64,000 bases of DNA from Poa pratensis (lineage: Eukaryota; Streptophyta; Magnoliopsida; Poales; Poaceae), in contig CAMZMU010000055.1 of assembly GCA_947311845.1 (NCBI GenBank), positions 18,352,877-18,416,876 of the forward strand. The letters are read 5' to 3'. The notes beneath the pieces are model-generated. The model was given only the letters and a program-made list of their open reading frames with translations. It made no database searches and had not been told where the DNA came from. The position numbers were made by a program, and so were the translations under genes. Positions 1-12,575 of this stretch are shown piece by piece (position 1 is the first letter of the stretch; each line of letters opens with the position of its first letter).

Positions 1-858
1 AAGTCATGAGCATATGTGTGTGATGCTATAATGTGCCTAAGTTTTGCATTGAGGTGCATCCCTACCTGACAAAAAATGCTTCCCAATAGTCTCCCACTTA
101 TTTGTACAATTTGTTTTTCACTTTTAAGTGTGAAAATGAGGTTTCTAGTTTGAAGCAAAGGAAAAAATATGGTGTAAAATGAGACCACTCTAATTTTCAC
201 ACAAAGCAAACCATATTTGATAAAGTTTCTATGTTTTATAAAATTGTACTTGGATCGCCCTGTTGTCGGCGTGCGATGACAGCAAATGTTTGTTGTGTTT
301 TGCTGCCATTCTTCCAGCTCCATGGTCTGGTCAGCAGGCGTTCCATTACTTGGAGCTCGCGGCAAGCTGCCTGCAGGAAGTCGTCGTAACGAGGAAGCTA
401 GCTAGGAGGAGGAGGAGGAGATGGAACAAGCTACTACTAGCTGTTTGCAATGTTTGACTTGCCTAACAACTCGGCAGCTAGCTAAATCTAATGTGTTAAA
501 TAAATGTGTGGCTTGAGATCGAGCAGACGCGGATGCGCGCGGGCTTTGAGCCTTTGACAAGTCTGATGAGAAAAAAAAGATTTTGGTTGCACGTTGACAA
601 ATCTGAATGAATGAATGAATATTCATTCCCGGCCCTTGTTGAGTTATTCAGTCACATGCACGCACGTATGCCGTGATGCTTGCACCGCCCCTGTCTATCT
701 GTCGTCTGTCTCCACATATATACATATTCCATATAGTACTGTAGAAGATCATGCCATGTGTGGAAGCCGCCATCCAACCATCAGAAGATCGTGATTTTAT
801 TTCCCGGGCACATGGACCTCTGATCGTGATCTCCACCTACACTGCTACGGAGTAGTAC
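1..858. other. Upstream flank of the PDR gene
   Basis: No convincing coding region is seen here; the short open frames have no recognisable product. A purine-rich AGG microsatellite lies at 404-420. The segment presumably carries the distal promoter of the transporter gene that starts at 931, but no specific operator can be defended beyond the TATA element listed separately. Confidence 0.5.
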
Positions 859-870
859 TTATATATATAT
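859..870 (+). promoter_or_regulatory. TATA box of the PDR transporter gene
   Basis: A run of alternating T and A (TTATATATATAT) sits about 60-70 bases before the ATG at 931. That leaves room for a 5' leader of roughly 30-40 bases. Position and composition fit a plant TATA box; the transcription start is inferred, not shown. Confidence 0.5.
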
Positions 871-930
871 TCCTAAGTCCTACCCAGCATCATACCTCTA
901 AGCCACCAATATTAATTCCTACACTAAGCC

Positions 931-3900
931 ATGGAGCCACCACCACCACCGGGCGGCGCCCTGTCCCGCAGCCGGCGGAGCAGCCGCAGCTGGGGCAGCA
1001 ACATCTCCCACTCCTTCAGGCAGCAGGACACGGACGACCCCTTCCGCCGCGGCTCCGCCACGTCCTCGCAGCGCCGGCACGACGACGACGACGAGAACCT
1101 CCGGTGGGCGGCGCTCGAGAAGCTGCCCACCTACGACCGCATGCGCCGGGCCATCCTCCTCAACAGCCACGAGTTCGCCGGCGCCGAGGGGCTGGTGGAG
1201 ATCGAGCACCTGGCAAGCGGGGACGGCGGCAGGGCGCTGCTGGAGCGGGTGTTCCAGGATGACAGCGAGCGCTTCTTGCGGAGCTTGAGGGACCGTGTGG
1301 ACAGGGTCGGGATCGAGATGCCCGCCATTGAGGTGCGGTACCAGAACTTGTCCATCGAGGTGGATGCGTTCGTCGGGAGCGCCGCCTTGCCCACGCTCTG
1401 GAACGTCACAACAAACTTCCTACAGGTATATAACTCTGCTTTCCTCCATGCATGCTCTGCTTTTCTCAAACTCTTCCAGGCATGCTCTGCTTCATCCTTT
1501 TATTTCCACATTTTTTTTGAAATACAAACCTGCGTACCTTTTATTTCCACATTATTCTGATTTACTGGATCTTTTTCTTCTCTCATGAATCTTTTTATTA
1601 TTAACAGAATCTTTTTTTTTCTCCAAACACATCATTCCCAGCTAACACGTTTTGAGATTTCATCACACAACAAGAAAGACAGAAATTCAACAATTCGTAT
1701 GTTGAGCCTAGCTATTTTCAAAGGAACACAAAGAGTTTCAACTCCAAATATGTTCACCGATGTTGAACTTTGTGAGTTGACAAAAATCAATCCAACAAAT
1801 ATGTTCACCAATACTACTAGCACACGGTGAGGTGGACAACAGAGCAGCTCCGTGGCTGCCACGTCACCCAGGCTGGCTTTCCCCCACTCTGCTTCTTCTT
1901 CCTCCTCCCAACCTATCCGCCGCCCTACAGCACCCTCCGCCCAGCACCATGGACCAACTCCTTCCCGCCGCCGGCCGGTCGGTGGAAGATTTCTTATGCA
2001 GCCAACGACCCACCACGTTTGGGTTCCCCGCGGGCGACGGCGGAAGCAACTGGCAGGACTCTGCAAGGGAGAACAAGCGGGATATACATGTGTCCGTCTT
2101 GTTGGTGTTCGACGGAATGTCCATCCCAAAACAGCCACCAAACGCAGCAGAGCAGAGACGCTTCTCTCTAACGTTCTGGATGTCCGTTGCTTCTCTCTAT
2201 GCATCATCATGGTGGAATTGGATATTACAGTCGCTAACACAGTGCCTCCCTCGTTTGCAGAGTCTGATTGGGCGCCTCGCCTCCTCCAACAAGAAGACCA
2301 TCAACATACTCCACAACGTCAACGGCATCATCAAACCATCAAGGTAACCATCGCCTTCTCCTTCTCCTTCTTCCTGCTATGCTACTGTTTGTTTATCCAA
2401 ATATTTAGTCGCCGGAATTCTCGCTTTTAAATAGGCCTGCCAATCTCTTTTTTCAGTATCTAACCAGTCAACCTTGCCTTCCTGCAAGAAAGATTCACTC
2501 CTTACTTTTTTGTCTCATCCCTCCAAGTGTGTACAATAATTTACTAGTATAAAACTTAAAAGTATTCCTCATGCCTGTTGTTATTTTTTCAGGATGACTC
2601 TTCTTCTCGGACCTCCTTCCTCAGGAAAGAGCACGCTTATGCGAGCCCTTACCGGCAAGCTTGACAAGAGCCTCAAGGTTTTAACTCGTCCTGTTATTCT
2701 TTTCCTGCTTATGCTTTATGGCCGCACGCATTAAAAATAATCATCATCTCAATGGAAAATCGCAGGTAACTGGCAACATCACGTACTGTGGCCACACCTT
2801 TGCGGAGTTCTACCCCGAGAGGACCAGCGCGTATGTCAGCCAGTACGACCTCCACAACGCTGAGATGACCGTGAGAGAGACGCTCGATTTCTCCAGGCGC
2901 TGCTAGGCGTCGGCGCCAGATACGACATGCTTGCAGAGCTTGCCAAGAGGGAGCGCGATGCGGGCATAAAGCCAGACCCTGAGATCGATGCTTATATGAA
3001 AGCTACTGCGGTGCAGGGACAGGAGAGTAATATTATAACGGATCTTACTCTCAAGGTGAGATTCTGACCTATCTGCTCATTGCACCCAACTCTCTTACTA
3101 AATTGTGCTCATGGAGTCTAAGCAAAAAACGTTGCTTTCAGGTGCTTGGGCTTGACATTTGTGCTGATACGATGATCGGTGATGACATGATCAGAGGGAT
3201 TTCTGGTGGGCAAAAAAAGCGTGTCACAACTGGTATGCACGCACACCTAGAAAGAATAAGCACAACCGATCAGTTCATTGTGTAAAAGAAATTTCTCATT
3301 TGTTATGGTTATCTGATTTTTTTTTCTTTTGTTGATGTCAGGTGAAATGTTAACCGGACCTGCAAGGGCTCTGTTCATGGATGAGATCTCCACTGGTTTG
3401 GATAGCTCTAGCACATTCCAGATTGTAAAATATGTGAAGCAATTGGTCCATGTGATGAATGAGACTGTCATGATCTCCCTCCTACAACCACCGCCTGAGA
3501 CATACAACCTCTTTGATGACATTATTCTGCTATCAGAGGGATACATAGTGTACCATGGGCCACGTGAGAACATCTTGGAATTCTTTGAATCTTCTGGATT
3601 TCGGTGCCCTGACAGGAAAGGAGTTGCTGACTTCCTTCAGGAGGTCACTTCCAAGAGAGACCAACAACAATACTGGTACCATGAACAGGAACATTATCGT
3701 CCAGTGACAGTCCCAGAGTTTGCTGAACGTTTCAAGTCATTCCATGTATGCCAGCAGATGCTCAAGGAAATGCAAATCCCTTTTGAGAAATCAAAAACCC
3801 ACCCTGCCGCATTGACCACCAAGAAGTATGGTCTATCCAGCAGAGAGTCACTCAAGGCAGTTTTGTCGAGAGAGATGTTGTTGATGAGGCGCAACTCATT

Positions 3901-6900
3901 CATATACATCTTCAAGGTCAGCCAGTTGATCATCCTTGGGCTCATGGCGATGACTGTTTTCCTCAGGACAAAGATGCCTAGTGGGCAGATTTCTGACGGT
4001 GGAAAATTCTTTGGAGCTCTGACTTTCAGTTTAATCACCATCTTGTTCAACGGGTTTGCTGAGCTACAACTGACCATAAAGATGCTTCCTACATTCTACA
4101 AACAAAGGGATTTATTATTCTTCCCCGCATGGACCTGGGGACTGGCAAACATAATCCTAAAAGTTCCTGTTTCGCTTATGGAGGCCGGGGTATGGGTCGT
4201 CCTCACGTACTATGTGATGGGCTTTGCACCTGCTGCAGGAAGGTAGGCGTTCGTGTATAATCCTTCTTCCCATCTAGCTGTTTGCATTTTAAAATTGCAA
4301 ATTGACAATTCCATTAAACATTTATCTGCTCATTATAGGTTCTTCCGTCAGCTCTTAGCTTTCTTCGCTACTCACCAAATGGCAATGGCTTTGTTCCGAT
4401 TTATGGGTGCTGTTTTGAAGTCAATGGTTGTGGCCAACACTTTTGGGATGTTTGTGATCCTTCTTATTTTCATATTTGGAGGATTTCTCATCCCTAAAGG
4501 TAAGCATACTATCATGACAAAATCATTTATATCTAGCTATCTAGGAACGTTAAAACAGCTATCTGCACCTCATTTGCATGGATGGAAGTAACCTTCGCCA
4601 TCCCAAAATTTGATGTGGACAGGTGACATCAGACCATGGTGGATCTGGGCTTACTGGTCATCTCCTATGATGTACAGTCAGAATGCAATATCTGTCAATG
4701 AATTCCTTGCCACTAGATGGGCCACTGTAAGTTTTCTGAAAGGACCCTATATTTTCTAGGTTTAGTTCTCTAAACTCGGACACCATTATATCCTTGTGTT
4801 GTAATGCATGGTGACACATCTCAACTAATGTGAATCTTTCAATGTTATTACAGCCATACAACGACAGTTCTACTGCAACAACAGTAGGCAAGGCTCTTCT
4901 TAAATCGAAAGGACTTTTTACTACTGATGGAGGCTTCTGGATTTCAATCGGAGCAATTGTAGCATTCACTATTTTGTTCAACATCTTGTACATTTTATCC
5001 CTTACATACCTGAGCCGTGAGTACCATTGTTTTGTTTTTGCTGAGATTTTGGTTTGATGGATTAAAGAACAAGGTACTTACACTACATATAATATGTTCT
5101 CTTTCAGCTAGCGGCAGCTCAAACACACTAGCTTCAGATGAAGAGAACGAGTCAGACACCAATGCATCATCTACTACGGCATCTTCAGTACCTATGGGTG
5201 AGTATCTATGCTAGACTATTGCCACGTTTATAACTTTTTTTAAGTTTATGTAATATTTATCAAGTCAATTGATGCCTTAGTATTCGTACTGATTAGCCAC
5301 TGTTTGCGCTTGCAGTTTCTGTAGGTACTAATGGAGCCACAAACAGGCCAGATCAGACAGGAATTGTATTGCCTTTCCAGCCTCTTTCACTTTGTTTCAA
5401 CCATGTAAACTATTACGTGGACATGCCTGCGGTAAGCCTATCTACCTTCCTCCTCACACATAATGTGTTAGGACATAGGTTTGTCACTTGTATGATAAAC
5501 TTATCTGCATATGTGGACAAAAAAGTTATTCTAGGTCTAGCATTAATATGTCTCATCTTGTGTTCCAGGAAATGAAGGAGCAAGGATTTGCGGAGAGTCG
5601 TCTCCAATTGCTCACTGATATCAGTGGTGCTTTCAGGCCAGGTGTTCTGACAGCATTAGTTGGCGTGAGTGGAGCTGGAAAGACGACTCTAATGGATGTC
5701 CTGGCAGGAAGGAAAACTAGTGGATCTATAGAAGGAAGTATCACCCTCTCTGGTTATCCTAAAAAACAAGAAACTTTTGCTCGGATTAGTGGCTATTGTG
5801 AACAGAATGATATTCATTCACCAAATGTTACTGTATATGAATCCATTCTCTACTCTGCCTGGCTGCGTCTTTCATCAGATGTTGACGACAAAACAAGAAA
5901 GGTATATATTCCAGCCATCTTTCAGACTCAAGTAAATATCAAGTGTTATATATATTCAAAAGACCAAACTGTAATATTTTCTGATTAAAATCAATCTCCA
6001 CCCACGCAGATGTTTGTGGAGGAAGTCATGACCCTTGTAGAGCTTGATGGGTTGCGTAATGCTATGGTTGGTCTCCCTGGAGTTGACGGATTATCGACTG
6101 AACAAAGGAAGAGATTGACAATTGCTGTGGAGCTGGTATCAAATCCTTCAATTATATTCATGGATGAGCCAACCTCTGGTCTTGATGCTAGAGCAGCAGC
6201 AATTGTCATGCGCGCGGTGCGAAATACAGTCAACACTGGGCGCACTGTGGTTTGCACAATCCATCAACCCAGCATCGATATATTCGAGTCCTTTGATGAG
6301 GTACCATCTCTCTCTATTTTTATTTATCTCTCTCTTTATCTCCCTAATTTTTATTACTACTTTAGTTATAGAAATGTAAATAACTCAGAACTGGTTCTTT
6401 TTGCAGCTTCTACTTTTGAAAAGAGGAGGGCAAGTTATTTATGCTGGTGATCTTGGTCGCCATTCTCATAAACTGGTTGAATATTTCGAGGTGAGTTACT
6501 TCGGTACATGCTTCGTTGTGGGGTAGCCAATATTTCACTTATTCTGAGTTGAACACCTCCTTATAAATATGAGCAGTGGGCTTAGAAAATCCATTAAAGA
6601 CCAAACAGGTTTTAAACTCCTTGCATGTGTAGCAAAAGTAAAAGGAACTAACATATGTGTTCATAATTGCATTGCAGGCTATTCCAGGTGTTGAAAAGAT
6701 CACAGAAGGATATAATCCTGCAACTTGGATGTTGGAAGTTAGCTCCCCTCTAGCCGAGGCTCGCTTGGAAGTAAATTTTGCTGAGATTTATGCTAATTCT
6801 GCTCTATATAGGTAAGTACGTTGATGTCATTTCCGTTACAGCAAGTACATATTTTCTTGAAATGAGCGTAAAAAATGCAGATCCAGACTGAGTTCCTGTG

Positions 6901-8178
6901 TGTTAAATATGACCAGGGAAAACCAAGAACTTATTAAGGAATTGAGCGTTCCCCGCCAGGCTATGAGGATCTCTCTTTTCCTACAAAGTATTCTCAGAAT
7001 TTCTATAACCAGTGTATTGCAAACTTGTGGAAGCAATACATCTCTTATTGGAAGAATCCATCCCACAACGCCTTGCGCTATCTTATGACTTTGCTCAATG
7101 GTCTTGTATTTGGCACAGTGTTTTGGCAGAAAGGAACGAAACTGTATGATCCCATTTTCTTGCTATAGTTGAGGCCAATGCTGTTGAAAGATGATTTAAC
7201 GTTACCTTTTACTGAGACACTAATTCTTTTTTGTGTGTGTGGGCAGAGAGTCACAACAAGATTTGTTCAATCTACTTGGAGCCACTTATGCTGCTGTCTT
7301 CTTCCTTGGGGCTGCCAATTGCTTCACAGTTCAGCCTGTTGTGGCAATCGAGCGGACGGTTTTCTACCGTGAAAAGGCGGCGGGGATGTATTCTCCATTG
7401 GCCTATGCATTAGCTCAAGTAATTTTTTCTTAGTCTGGTACCCATTTTGATTGAAATTTCATTGTTTTGATGCATTAGCTCAGATTGGAGTATTTTTTAA
7501 ATACAGCGGTGGATATGAGCAAATCTAAACCCATCAGTTTTCTCAACTTTTTGTGATTTGTGCAGACAAGCGTGGAGATCATCTACAACATCGTGCAGGG
7601 GTGTCTATACACTCTCGTCATCTATTCGATGATTGGATATGAGTGGAAAGCTGACAAGTTCTTCTATTTCCTGTTCTTCATCATTCAAAGCTTCAATTAC
7701 TTCACATTATTCGGCATGATGTTGGTGGCACTGACCCCATCTGCGATGCTCGCAAATATACTGACATCCTTTGCAATGCCTCTTTGGAATCTGTTTGCTG
7801 GATTTCTCGTTGTCAGAACGGTAAGCAGAGCTTAGATTAACCGTGTTGCACGTCAAATAACCAAATTCAGCGGTTGATTGACTGATTGTTGTGATGTTAT
7901 TACTGCAGGCAATCCCGATATGGTGGAGGTGGTACTATTGGCTCAACCCGGTCTCCTGGACCATATATGGCGTTGTCGCGTCGCAGTTTGGCGAGAACAC
8001 CGATCCTCTTACGGTCCCCGGTGCAGAGTCTGTTTCGGTGAAGAAGTTTCTGGACGATAATTTGGGGATAAAGCACGATTTCCTTGGCTACATTGTGCTA
8101 GGCCACTTTGCCTACGTCATCGCCTTCTTCTTCGTGTTTGCCTATTCCATCAAGGTGTTGAACTTCCAGAAACGTTAG
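931..8178 (+). CDS. Full-size PDR-type ABCG transporter, 19 exons, two frameshifts
   Basis: Full-size ABCG (pleiotropic drug resistance) half-order pump: NBD1-TMD1-NBD2-TMD2, expected in the plasma membrane exporting hydrophobic or hormone-like compounds. Exons by GT-AG and frame: 931-1425, 2261-2343, 2593-2677, 2766-3055, 3142-3232, 3342-4242, 4339-4499, 4623-4726, 4854-5016, 5108-5197, 5316-5431, 5569-5901, 6010-6300, 6407-6490, 6678-6811, 6917-7143, 7247-7418, 7566-7820, 7909-8178. They sum to 4,345 nt, exactly two short of 1,448 codons plus stop, the usual family length. Visible motifs: Walker [10 protein letters not shown] (exon 3), signature ISGGQKKR (exon 5), Walker B ALFMDE (exon 6); second NBD Walker [10 protein letters not shown] (exon 12), LSTEQRKRL and [12 protein letters not shown] (exon 13). 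Two single-base losses break the frame: near 2903, creating an immediate TAG, and in the C run near 6953. Every other exon joins in phase. It is either a recent pseudogene or a good gene with consensus errors. The substrate cannot be read from the sequence. Confidence 0.93.
1426..2260 (+). other. Long intron 1 of the PDR gene with GC-rich insert
   Basis: This 835-base intron has a canonical donor at 1426 and acceptor ending at 2260. Its first part is AT-rich. From about 1830 to 2200 it turns GC-rich and carries chance open frames in both directions with no recognisable product. The abrupt composition change suggests an inserted non-coding element, but no terminal repeats were identified. Confidence 0.45.
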
Positions 8179-9038
8179 GCAGACAGTGTGCATTCTTTGT
8201 AGTTGGTAAGGAGCAGTCTAGTGCGTGCGTGTGTATTTGTGTATATTACGTGCAGTAGGGATTGAGAGACATTCCATATTATGTGGTAATGTTATGTAAA
8301 TGAGGTTTAGTGGCCATACACCCTCTTTTAGTATTAAATGGGAGAAGTCCATTTCTTGTCCCTTTACTATTATTGCCAGAATCTGTCTTCGGTTTTCTGA
8401 CTCAGTACGGGATACTATCTGGGATTGTTATATTTGATCCTGGTAAAAGTGTATGATTCAAAAGAAGCTGTGGCAAGTTGTTTGGCATGGTTTGTGCGAA
8501 AGAACAGTTGTCCATCTGGGTAGTAAATGATAACTCTTGCCATATACTGTTATTTCTAACAAATGTTGTTGAGATTTATGTTTAGATGACTCCTTTGTTC
8601 TGTGCGTGCGTGTACCAACGCATACATGTTCGATCGGGCACTGCCTGAGAGGCTGATAGTCACCTTGGAAAGGCTGGAACCAGGATTCTTGTGACTATGT
8701 GAGTGCAACGCCATGTTCAGATTCAGTCATATTAAACATTGTACCCGGATCATTTGTTGGTTTGAGACGTTATTAGCAAATTCAGAAAGTAGAACGCTGC
8801 GAACCAGAGCTGCATCTGGCCTATGTCGAAGACGATCGATCCAGCAACGAAAGGAAAGAGCTTAGCGGTCGTTAGGAGGAAAGGAAACTTTCCTAGAGTG
8901 TCGGCCGCGTGTGTAATGATTTTATTTTGGAAATTCTTAGAACATGGCGAAAATCCTGTAAGAACTTTACATGTATTTTCTTCCATCAAATCCATCCGCT
9001 CAAGAACTCAGCATCATACACACACGCACAGCAGCATC
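8179..9038 (+). other. PDR 3' UTR and spacer to the cyclin gene
   Basis: This holds the probable 3' UTR of the transporter (GT-rich stretch at about 8220-8260, ATTAAA-like sequence near 8333) and then the upstream region of the cyclin gene. No coding region, transposon end or RNA gene was recognised. The cyclin transcript probably starts close to 9000. Confidence 0.4.
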
Positions 9039-9772
9039 ATGGTGGCGGAGGACATACCGCTGGTGGTGGGCGTGATAAGCACGCTCCTCGAACGCGCCAC
9101 GGAGCGCAACGACGAGGCGGCATGGCTGGGCGCCGAGCCGGCGGTGTCGGCGTCGGCGTTCCGGGCGACGAGGAAGCCCGACATGTCGGTGCGCGCCTAC
9201 ATGGGGCGCATCGCGCGGCTCGCGGGATGCAGCCCGGCGTGCTTCGTGGCGGCCTACATCTACCTCGACCGCCACCACGCGCTCGCCGTGGACTCCTACA
9301 GCGTGCACCGCCTCCTCCTCACCGCGGTGATCGTCGCCGTCAAGTTTCTGGATGACATGTGAGCTCGCCTGCGCTGCAAGATCTAACTGTGTTATGAAAC
9401 GAGTTTATATTCAGGATGTGTTATGCAGTTTATGAAACGAGTTTATTCAGGAAGGGTTACTAATTAATGATGGGATTTAGGATCGATCATGACATGATTT
9501 TACCAGAGGGTTGCTGGTCTTGCAGATGCTACAGAAACGCCTACTTCGCCAGGGTGGGCGGGATCAGCCTGCCGGAGATGAACCACCTGGAGCTGGACTT
9601 CCTCTTCGGCGTCGGCTTCGACATCAACGTGCCACCGGAGACGTTCCTCCACTACTGCGCCATGCTTCACTTCGAGATGCTCTGCCTGGAGCCTGAGCCT
9701 TCTCTTCCGGCCGCCGCCACACCTGAAGACGACGGCAGCTGCAGGGGCAGTCCGCAGCAGCAGGCTAGCTAG
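9039..9772 (+). CDS. P-type (U-type) cyclin, two exons
   Basis: A complete small plant cyclin of 188 residues: exon 1 9039-9358, intron with GTGAGC donor and TTGCAG acceptor, exon 2 9526-9772 ending in TAG. The junction codon is intact and gives FLDDICYRNAYFARVGG across the splice. The cyclin box is visible: PDMSVRAYMGRIARLAGCSP, then CFVAAYIYLDR, then RLLLTAVIVAVKFLDD. Length, the single intron just after KFLDD, and the NAYFARVGGI block are typical of plant CYCP/CYCU proteins, which resemble yeast Pho80 and bind CDKA-type kinases in proliferation and nutrient signalling. I chose ATG 9039 because it gives the usual N-terminus (PLVVGVISTLLERATERND). An earlier in-frame ATG at 8823 would add an unrelated tail. 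The tail after LCLEPEPS is low-complexity and poorly conserved in the family. Confidence 0.92.
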
Positions 9773-10290
9773 GTTTCTTGCAAGCATGCACAATACATAC
9801 GCATACACTGAGAGAGTCAGAGTTCTCTCAGAGACTGTAGACGTATGTACAAAGCCATGAAACATAGCTTCACCATTGAGAGAATGAGATTTCTGAAAAT
9901 GCGAGTTAAATCCAAATGATTCAAGTACACAAGACTTGAACCCGTTATGTGACGACGCTGGGAAGGGATATCTACTGATGATATGAGTTCAGCCTTGAAA
10001 CACAATGTGAATTGATTTTGATAGCATTCCCGTGTAGATTCAGTCAGCAGCACTCAGTGGCATTATTTTGCAAATGATGTAACATGTATACCTCATCACT
10101 GAATGTAAAGACAACCAAAAATCAGGATGGGTTCACACATGCTCCAAAATAACTGAGAAACGAGCAACAGTTCCAGATCCCACACTTTTACACCAGCAAA
10201 CCAAAGCCACCAGGCCGCACAGGCTAAAAACCAGTTAATCCCCAAAAGCTATACAACAGCACATCATCCACTTCAGAGATCTTCTGACCT

Positions 10291-12575
10291 TCAGACATCA
10301 GCATGGTCTTGATCACGGTTGTGTCCAGAAGAAGACATCCCGGCATCTTGATTAGGGGTTCCCAGGACAGCATGCAGAGTCGTTGAGCCAGCGCTTGCTT
10401 CGCCAATTGCCGCGCTCTGCCCTTCATCGTCTCCCTCCCTCAAGCGCTCCTGTTCCTGGCCTGCATCAAGACCTGCCCAGTAATCAAAAGTCAAGCCAAG
10501 TTATCACACCAGAATGAACAATCAGCGGACTAGTTATTGCTACCACGTTCCACATCATCCCTGGGCTTCGTGATCCTTCTATAAGGGCCTCCCGTGTTCT
10601 CTTCGCAACACGGCGGCGAGTAGGTATCCTGATCGTCGATAACGGCACCATGATAGGGTCAGCCTCGGGCGCCGATGTGACGCTCACAAGACAATGTCCC
10701 ATCTGATTAGCTTGCCTTAGAACATATGCTCGTTTCCATTTCTCATCAGTTCTCACTAAAACGTGAATCCAGGGTGGCTTTGTATAAAGGGCAGCGACAA
10801 CCTTCCTAGGGGTGTGGCAGCCCATTTCCAACCTGCAAAATGATAAACCGGAATGTCAGTTTCTATGGACACGCGAAGAAAATCAGTCACGGAGAAATGA
10901 ATGCAGAGTTTTCTATCATCCAACTTAAATAAGCAAAGAGATGAGTGAAATAAACGTTGGACATGGCAGAATCCTGAGGTATCTTAAGAAAATCAATCGG
11001 CAGTTCTAGTTGTAGTACACCACGATAAACATTCATCACAGTTAATCCCAAACTTGATAATTAGTAGGCTAATTACTATTTTTTTGTGTCCTATGTCATA
11101 AACTGCTACGAATACAACATTACACCCGAGGAGATTTTCTCGATCTTCTAATATTATTAAAGCAACCGTCAATCTACGGTGGAGATTTTACAGAAGTTAA
11201 CGAATGGTCATGCTTTAATATAAAATTTGACATTGCCAGATTTGTACGATTGAAAAAACAGAAGGGAAAAGGGAAACGCAGAGGAGCATAGTACTGATTT
11301 CCTCCTGACTCTAAATATTAGTTGGGCTCTTATAAATCTTATAAGATATATTTAGGAAGTCACCAAGGGAGTTGATGACGGGGGTAAGTGTTTGATCCAG
11401 AAGGAAAGGATGAACGTACATATATAATTTCTATATGCATGTAATCAGATATAATTCTTTGGGTTACCATTTCTGTTCGGTATGCCATCGACTAATTATA
11501 TATTCCAAATATATTTCCCAGCAATTAATATGGTTTCTTTGGGCATGATTCGTGAGCCAGTCTCCAAAGCGGCATCATACTAGAGCAATGACGGTAGGAA
11601 TATAAACATGTTCTTTAATACGTTTATATAATTGCGCATAATTCCTCCAAAAACAAACCCGTAGATGCATCCATATAGATAAGCAAGACTTGAATTCGGC
11701 ATTAACGATGCTGAATAGATTCTTCTTCATCAGAGATTGCACATTAATTTTGCATGAACACATCTCACGTAGGGTATCATAGATTTCTCATGCACTTGCT
11801 TTATTTTAAATAGATGATGCTTTAGCAAGAGTGCTATTCAAGCTCATCTGCCTTCAAAAAGCCAGACACAATACATATGGATTTATAAGGAAATAGGTAC
11901 AGCATTGTACAAGAAGTGTTGTTCAAAGTTGCCACAAGGTACTATACAAAATCCACACATTTTTTTGAGCAGTCAGCCGGGGGATAAATCCCCACCTGAA
12001 ATGTTCATATCAAACATGTTCAAACTGCTGAAAAGAGGCAGCAAGTGGATACCGATGATCGGACAATGCCTGGCGCTGCTAAAATAGACGATTTAAATCA
12101 ACATATGGGGGTTCAGTGCCGTCTAGTATAGGTTACAACCTGAAGATCAAGAGTATATTCTGAATTTAGATTCCAACAACCACCCATCAGCCTATACATT
12201 CTGGGTGAGACCAAATAGTCTTGTATCATTCCACAAATAGGCAAATCCAAAATCAGATTCCATCCAGCCTATACATTCTGGGTGAGACCAAACTCTACAA
12301 ATAGACGGACCAAGAATGAATCAAAGCATTCCAGCCTCACCACCCAACTCGTCTCGATCTGGATTCACCACAGTGGATCCGTTCGGTCTCTCTCGGTGGA
12401 ATGGAATGGGAAATAGACAAGGATGGTACATACCGAGCCAATAGCAGCGGAGCACCCACGGAAACAAGGCGGCGGCGGCGGCGGTTTGATTCCTTCCACA
12501 CAGCGGTCGCGGCTTTGCCAAGTCCAAACGCCAAACTCTTTTTTTTTTACCCCAGCCCACCTGTAGTCTTCTATC
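10291..12575 (-). CDS. Small uncharacterised minus-strand gene with 5' UTR intron
   Basis: I do not recognise the family. Reading the minus strand, a GC-rich leader exon (about 12575-12434, containing a GGC microsatellite) ends at a good GTATGT donor. A roughly 1.6-kb intron follows, with acceptor TTTTGCAG before 10832. Exon 2 opens with ATG at 10825 and runs to about 10547. It encodes a basic segment with PPWIHVLVRTDEKWKRAYVL and IRIPTRRRVAKRTREALIEG. A short 74-base intron leads to exon 3 (10472-10291), an acidic, Gln/Ser-rich tail (DAGQEQERLREGDDEGQSAA) ending in TGA. The exon 2/3 phases do not match by one base. Either another donor is used or a base is missing. The product would be about 150 residues, with no membrane segment or signal peptide. 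Confidence 0.5.

Noticed and set aside
263..457. Short plus-strand frame upstream of the PDR gene
   Set aside because: No recognisable domain, low-complexity Arg tail encoded by an AGG microsatellite, and no splice or promoter context.
1632..2430. Overlapping frames of 110-200 residues in both directions inside PDR intron 1
   Set aside because: They lie between verified exons 1 and 2, overlap each other in different frames, and are explained by GC-rich composition.
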